NCBI GenBank assembly: GCA_937922805.1
Contig: CALAJV010000004.1
Coordinates: 120,997 to 184,996, forward strand
From: an uncultured Acidimicrobiales bacterium
Lineage (GTDB): Bacteria; Actinomycetota; Acidimicrobiia; Acidimicrobiales; SZUA-35
Reading direction: 5' to 3'
DNA length: 64,000 nucleotides
Shown here: positions 59,590 through 64,000 of the stretch, one piece after another
Numbering within the stretch: the stretch's first letter is position 1
Layout: the number at the start of each line of letters is the position of its first letter
Made by a program: the position numbers and the translations under genes
The notes under the pieces: model-generated
What the model was told of the DNA's origin: nothing
The model's database searches: none
Seen by the model: the letters and a program-made list of their open reading frames with translations, nothing else

Positions 59590-62500
59590 CGCTACGGCGC
59601 CTGATCGGATACGCAGCGGGCGGGTTGGCCTTTGGTCAACCTCTCGTTCGTACCGTTCGAGAGTTGCCCTGATCGCCGGTATCGGCATCCAGCTTGGATT
59701 GCACAGCGTCTTTGCTGGAACCGTTGCCGCTAGTCCGCCGTCTGGTTATGGCGATACCGACGGTGGTAGTGGCGGCTTCGGCGGCTCCAGCAACGACTCT
59801 GGGTTTGGGAACGATACGAACATCGGCAGCGTTTTCGGAAACGACGATAACGACAGCAATGACAAGGTTTACACGCCAGCGTCGAGTGCGACTAAAGCAG
59901 CGGCGCCAACTGTTGACCCGGCTCCGGTTGAAAGGCTCAGCCACTCATACGATGAAGCCGGCACCAACGTGTTGCGACCTGATGATGATGGTTTCGTCAC
60001 CGTATTGGGTACTGACGGCGACGACGTCGTAGTTGTAAACGACACGCTTTACAACCGTCAGATAACGGTCAACGACCGTCTGTATTACGCCCCAACTACT
60101 CCCGGTGTTGGCGTCGTAATCAACGGTTCCAACGGGGATGATTCGATTATCGGGAGCTTCGAGCCGGATAGGTTATACGGTGGCGGCGGGGACGACGTCT
60201 TGTTTGGCGGGCTCGGCGCCGACCTGATCGTCGGGGGCGAAGGCAACGACGAAGTGCACGGAGAGAGCGGGTCCGATTCCCTCTTTGGTAACGCTGGGGA
60301 CGATCTGATATTTCCTGGGTCCGGCAGCGACGAGGCTAACGGTGGTTCTGGCGATGACACTATTGATGAGACCCGCCACAACTCCGGCTGGTGGATGTTC
60401 GCTGGTGCCGACACCCTACATGGTGGTACCGGAGACGACATTTTGCGAGGCGGGGCCTGGCGAGACACGCTCACTGGTGGCGCTGGCGACGACACCCTCG
60501 AAGGTGGGGCAAGTAAAGACACGCTGAGCGGCAACGATGGCGATGATGTGCTTTACGGCGGCCCCGGTAACGACGTGCTCAACGGCAACGTCGGTAACGA
60601 CTACCTTGATGGCGGTGAGGGTGGCGACTGGGTTCGAGGGTTCGCCGGAGACGACATTGTTAGCGGCGGCCGAGGAGGAGACATCGTCGACGGCGGTACC
60701 GGAAATGACGTGCTCATTCCCGGACCGAGCGTTGATTGGGTTATCGCTTCGAGAGAGGTCGACGAGTCAGATCGGGACTCGTCACAAGTCGAGACTGGAA
60801 GCAACGTCACCGATGAAGGCGTCGACACGATCTACTCGGAACGTATGGATCGGGTTGATATGTCGGCCAACGATCTTTGGGTCGATGTGGCAGTGGATCA
60901 CGACTTAGCCGAAGATCAGATCCAGGTTGTTTCTGACGATTCGAACTTTGTCGATCGAGTCAATTCGGATCTAGTAACTGTCCGCTCTACCCCGGCTGGT
61001 AAGGCGCTTCTGACCGAGATCGAAGAAGCTGACAAGAAGGTAAGAATTTACGAAGCTGAAGATCCTCGAGACGCCTCTTTTGTTACCGAAATACCAGGCC
61101 AGCCGTTGCTGGAGCGATATCTGAGACCAGACGGGTCACCTGGTTCAGGTGTTGAAACCGACATTGCGTACGGCACGGCAAAACCGAGAGCAAGTTCGGC
61201 GGCTGACGTGCCGGTCGTGCATTTCGTCCACGATCTTGTTCACGCTCGTAACAACGCCCGTGGCGTTGCTGATCGTGGCTTCTCCGTCGAAGTTGATAGC
61301 GACGGGAATCCGCTTACCGACCCGAGTACCGGCAAGGTTGTGTTCACCGCCGATAGTGAGTTACAAGCGACCGGTATCCCGTACGACCAAGATGGGAATC
61401 AGGACAGCGTCAACCCAAGCATGCCTGAAGATCTTGAGCCAAACACGATGCCAGTCACAGAGAACGCTTTTCGAGCTGATCTCAGAGTAGAAGAACGTAA
61501 AAACTATCGAACAACGTCGGCTCCGTTAGTGACGGCGGAAGAGTCGAGCCTGTCTCGCTACGAAGACGACGGTGGAACCGAAATCGAACCTGAAGTCGAA
61601 GAAATCGGTGCCAGCAGCGATGTCGAACACTCCTACGACGAAGTCGGCACCAATTTGCTCTTGACCAACAACGGTGCCGCATTCATCGGCCGAGGAACAT
61701 CGGGTGATGACGTAATCGAAGTGGTCGACAACGCGTATCACCGGCAGTTCATTCTCAACGACAACGTCTACATCGTTCCGAGGCAGGCCGGTCAGGGCAT
61801 AAACGTTATTGGTGGTGCCGGCAACGACACGATCCGCGGTACCGACTTCAGCGATGTGGTTTTCGGCGGCGCTGGTGATGACACGCTTTACGGCAACGGG
61901 GAATCAGACCGCCTTTCGGGAGGCCTCGGCAACGACACGATCTACGGCGGTGAAGGTCGAGACGAAATTATTGGTGCGTCGGGCAACGATCAGTTGTTTG
62001 GCGGTGGTGACAACGACCTGCTTAGCGGCGATGACGGCGACGATGTTGTACACGGCGGCCCTGGCGACGACATTGTTCTAGGGAATGCAGGTTCTGACGA
62101 ACTGTTCGGCGGCGCTGGCCGAGATCGTATCCACCCTGGCGCCGGTGACGATGTAGCCGATGGGGGCGACGGCGACGATTTGCTGGACGAGACCTTCGTC
62201 GTTGACAGCGAACCAGTTGGGGGCAACGACACGCTCCGAGGCGGTCGTGGCAACGACGTACTTCGAAGCGGAATCGGTGGCGACAAAGCCTTCGGCGGTG
62301 CCGGGTCGGATTACATCAACGGAGGTCCCGGAGACGACACAATTCTTGGCGGTGGCGGCAACGATGTGATTTACGCGAGCGTAGGTGACGACGTTGTCGA
62401 AGGTAATGACGGTAGCGACTATCTTGATGGCGGTACCGGCGATGACACCATCAACGGAAACGCCGGACCTGACGTGTTGAGCGGTGGTTTCGGCGCAGAC

Positions 62501-63613
62501 ACACTCAACGGGGATGACGGTGAGGACGTTGTCGTTACCGGGCCTGGAAACGACGCAGTGGTTGATGCAGACAGCGAACCGGATCGAACGTTCGCCGAAG
62601 CGTCGGACCGAGTCGACCTATCGGCGAACGACGAACTGGTCGAAATGGTGATCGATGAAGACCTCATTCGAAGCACCATCGGGATAGCGACCAACGACTG
62701 GCGTTTCGCTGACCGGGTTGGCGCCGACCTCACAACGCTCGGTTCTTTCTCCAGCGGGCAAGATCTGCTCAACGCAATCGACGAGCACGGCAACGACGTG
62801 ACTATCTATGAGATACAACAGTCGAATATGCCTTCGTATATCGTCGAGCCGAAAGGTGCCGACGCTACCGATGGGATGCTCCGACCGGACGGCACTCCGG
62901 GGCCAGGTCTTGACACGATCATTGTCTATAACCCGGTTCTGAGGGCGTCGCGCTTTGCAGATGCTATTCCGCTGACCGATCTTTCGCACGAACTCATCCA
63001 CGCTGAGCAATTCGGCCGCGGTGTCGGCGACCCGGGGTATTCGGCGGAGTTGGACGAAAACGGCGACGCTCTCATTCATGAACCAACAGGAGAAATCGTT
63101 TACTCGAAAGATCTTGAGTTGCAAGCCGTAGGCGCCGACTACGACCAGGACGGAAATCAGGATGAGGAGTGGGGGGCCACAGATCCAACGCTCAGCTCTG
63201 CTGATGAGCTTGAGCCAAACACGATGCCAATCACAGAAGCCTCAATCAGGGCCGACTTAGGCATGCAGCCCCGAAGCAACTATTCGACAATTCCAATAGC
63301 GCCCGGGGCTAGACCTGGTGTTCTCGGGCAATCTAGCGCCGACCCTGAGGTAGACGAACTAGAGATTAAGTTGGTTGAGCCAGCCGACAGGTCGCTGCCG
63401 GAGGTTGAAACCAGCATCGAAGACTCGCCCAACTCAATTCGTTCCTCTGGGGCCTGCGTCGATGGCGGCGGCGATGGTTCGGGTGGGGGCAGCGGTCAGA
63501 GTTGCGCAGAGCCAACCAGTTCGTCACGGCATCCAACTTGCCAAGGCGGAGCCGAGTCTGACTCTGATGGCGACGGGTTCGGCTGGGAGAACCACCGAAC
63601 CTGTGTGATGTAG
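59558..63613 (+). CDS. Giant secreted protein with two tandem RTX + M91 metallopeptidase modules
   Basis: 1351 residues from ATG 59558; ATG 59579 is an alternative. Either start overlaps the GH12 gene's end. The signal segment is VALIAGIGIQLGLHSVFAG. Two ~560-residue modules follow, each HSYDE(A/V)GTN, a beta segment, ~12 RTX GGxGxD repeats (calcium-binding) and a Peptidase_M91-like domain. Module 1 (from residue 129) has HDLVH at 558, with Asp replacing the catalytic Glu; module 2 (from 691) has intact HELIH at 1144. Both keep ELQA(T/V)G and PNTMP(V/I)TE. The tail has a decayed CVDGGGDGSGGGSGQSC and ends GDGFGWENHRTCVM. Likely a surface or secreted protease/toxin. Confidence 0.85.
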   Translation: MSSTSPEMETNATAPDRIRSGRVGLWSTSRSYRSRVALIAGIGIQLGLHSVFAGTVAASPPSGYGDTDGGSGGFGGSSNDSGFGNDTNIGSVFGNDDNDSNDKVYTPASSATKAAAPTVDPAPVERLSHSYDEAGTNVLRPDDDGFVTVLGTDGDDVVVVNDTLYNRQITVNDRLYYAPTTPGVGVVINGSNGDDSIIGSFEPDRLYGGGGDDVLFGGLGADLIVGGEGNDEVHGESGSDSLFGNAGDDLIFPGSGSDEANGGSGDDTIDETRHNSGWWMFAGADTLHGGTGDDILRGGAWRDTLTGGAGDDTLEGGASKDTLSGNDGDDVLYGGPGNDVLNGNVGNDYLDGGEGGDWVRGFAGDDIVSGGRGGDIVDGGTGNDVLIPGPSVDWVIASREVDESDRDSSQVETGSNVTDEGVDTIYSERMDRVDMSANDLWVDVAVDHDLAEDQIQVVSDDSNFVDRVNSDLVTVRSTPAGKALLTEIEEADKKVRIYEAEDPRDASFVTEIPGQPLLERYLRPDGSPGSGVETDIAYGTAKPRASSAADVPVVHFVHDLVHARNNARGVADRGFSVEVDSDGNPLTDPSTGKVVFTADSELQATGIPYDQDGNQDSVNPSMPEDLEPNTMPVTENAFRADLRVEERKNYRTTSAPLVTAEESSLSRYEDDGGTEIEPEVEEIGASSDVEHSYDEVGTNLLLTNNGAAFIGRGTSGDDVIEVVDNAYHRQFILNDNVYIVPRQAGQGINVIGGAGNDTIRGTDFSDVVFGGAGDDTLYGNGESDRLSGGLGNDTIYGGEGRDEIIGASGNDQLFGGGDNDLLSGDDGDDVVHGGPGDDIVLGNAGSDELFGGAGRDRIHPGAGDDVADGGDGDDLLDETFVVDSEPVGGNDTLRGGRGNDVLRSGIGGDKAFGGAGSDYINGGPGDDTILGGGGNDVIYASVGDDVVEGNDGSDYLDGGTGDDTINGNAGPDVLSGGFGADTLNGDDGEDVVVTGPGNDAVVDADSEPDRTFAEASDRVDLSANDELVEMVIDEDLIRSTIGIATNDWRFADRVGADLTTLGSFSSGQDLLNAIDEHGNDVTIYEIQQSNMPSYIVEPKGADATDGMLRPDGTPGPGLDTIIVYNPVLRASRFADAIPLTDLSHELIHAEQFGRGVGDPGYSAELDENGDALIHEPTGEIVYSKDLELQAVGADYDQDGNQDEEWGATDPTLSSADELEPNTMPITEASIRADLGMQPRSNYSTIPIAPGARPGVLGQSSADPEVDELEIKLVEPADRSLPEVETSIEDSPNSIRSSGACVDGGGDGSGGGSGQSCAEPTSSSRHPTCQGGAESDSDGDGFGWENHRTCVM
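63455..63604 (+). repeat. C-terminal module pair, first unit decayed
   Basis: Unit 1 (63455-63505) has lost the Trp residues and two Asp; both Cys remain. Unit 2 (63539-63604) ends two codons before the stop and keeps GFGWENHRTC. Confidence 0.85.
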
Positions 63614-63639
63614 CCACAACCAAACACCCACGGTTTGTT

Positions 63640-63735
63640 TGGCGGAGGTGGACGGGAATCGAACCCGCCTACGATGGATCACACCGTACACCCGCTTTGA
63701 AGGCGGGGGAGCCCACCAGGTACTCGGACACCTCC
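63640..63735 (-). tRNA. selC: tRNA-Sec (anticodon TCA)
   Basis: On the minus strand, 96 bases including an encoded 3' CCA. Acceptor GGAGGTG pairs with CACCTCC; anticodon stem CCCGC/GCGGG encloses CTTCAAA, so the anticodon is TCA and reads UGA. There is a long variable arm, and a T arm with GGGTTCGATTCCC. Length and the encoded GCCA fit a bacterial selenocysteine tRNA. The eighth acceptor pair expected for tRNA-Sec is a T-C mismatch, which is slightly odd. Confidence 0.8.
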
Positions 63736-63882
63736 ACCCAGCAATGTAGCGGGTTTCGGATGGTTGGAGGTGGGTCGGACGGGCTTGCGGGTACCTATTC
63801 TGGTACTCGATAGCCATGAATAATTGCTGAAACTATTGACAGGTCAGAAGCGGTTGCGGCGGAAATGTGTAGCAACTAAAGG

Positions 63883-64000
63883 CTACGGTTCGATTTCCCA
63901 CACCCCGGATACCGGTACGACTTCGCCTCTTGCTATCTCGCCGCTGCCGATGGCTATGGCCTTCACCGCGTCGGCGTCACTCAGGATGTTGAGCGTTTCG
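63883..64000 (-). CDS. Phd/YefM-type antitoxin, C-terminal part (runs off the window)
   Basis: An open minus-strand frame from the window edge to TAG at 63885-63883. The visible 38 residues include ETLNILSDADAVKAIAIGSG and EIARGEVVPVSG, the ending typical of Phd/YefM antitoxins. No toxin gene lies in the 140 bases downstream, so any partner would have to be upstream, outside the window. Confidence 0.5.
   Translation of the reverse strand, partial: ETLNILSDADAVKAIAIGSGEIARGEVVPVSGVWEIEP

Noticed and set aside
59900..62600. Dense short repeats suggesting CRISPR or satellite DNA
   Set aside because: The periodicity is 9 codons in one long frame and encodes RTX GGxGxD repeats; there are no identical direct repeats with unique spacers.
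59558..63613. Classical type I-secreted haemolysin
   Set aside because: A typical N-terminal signal segment is present and no HlyB/HlyD-type exporter genes are nearby; RTX repeats alone do not make it a haemolysin.
63640..63735. tRNA-Ser (TGA anticodon) or suppressor tRNA
   Set aside because: The anticodon loop reads CTTCAAA, so the anticodon is TCA, not TGA; length and encoded CCA favour tRNA-Sec.

Overview
The window looks like the chromosome of an actinobacterium, most likely of the class Acidimicrobiia; that placement is an inference. Support comes from a GlnR-type regulator behind a GlnA2-like glutamine synthetase, a eukaryote-like type II glutamine synthetase beside it, many GTG/TTG starts, AGGTGG/GGAG ribosome binding sites and moderate GC. 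I see no transposase, integrase, phage gene or CRISPR array.

Layout. 1-5.2 kb: Tat thioredoxin-like lipoprotein, a compact xanthine-dehydrogenase-type fusion, VOC protein, ridA, a 52-residue membrane protein, serS. 5.3-15.2 kb: glutamate dehydrogenase, the first repeat-bearing secreted protein with a coupled Cys-rich leader ORF, a nitrogen block (glnR, glnA2-like, glnII), a DNA methyltransferase with a possible restriction partner, and a HAD phosphatase. 15.4-31.2 kb: secreted helical protein, nadE, M15 peptidase, amidase, SDR, an FtsX-type ABC exporter with a two-component system, a ferritin-like protein, a sigma-70 factor. 31.3-42.6 kb: surface proteins (RTX/M91, proline-rich, two repeat proteins) interleaved with tatD, rtcB, a GGCT-like protein and tRNA-Arg. 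42.6-56.2 kb: glycosyltransferases, DoxX proteins, a polar amino-acid ABC transporter, radical SAM, ADP-ribosylglycohydrolase, YeeE/YedE, GT-C mannosyltransferase. 56.3-63.6 kb: three more repeat proteins, including a GH12 glucanase and a 1351-residue tandem RTX/M91 protein. The right end has a tRNA with a UCA anticodon (selenocysteine) and a partial Phd/YefM-type antitoxin.

The unusual signal is a dispersed family of secreted proteins sharing a short Cys-flanked module, C-x(5,6)-GWGW-[DE]-x3-[ST]-C, usually with an acidic DxDGDG stretch. At least seven genes here carry it (6610-7971, 31285-33657, 37440-38639, 41145-42572, 56316-57404, 57949-59589, 59558-63613). The core resembles carbohydrate-binding module family 10 (GWGWE..SC), and one carrier is a predicted GH12 beta-glucanase, which suggests glucan binding or surface anchoring. 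Three members end at their very C-terminus with GWENHKTCLV or a close variant. Four members or leader ORFs begin with MCxxxCG, and a fifth small ORF with MC; most have a nearly identical initiation region (TCTAGGTGGG, YTTAGAT, ATGTG). A second shared signal, GTTC(C)(C)GGGGGA(C/A)A, lies upstream of four surface-protein genes. Together these look like a co-regulated, little-described surface/secretome system.
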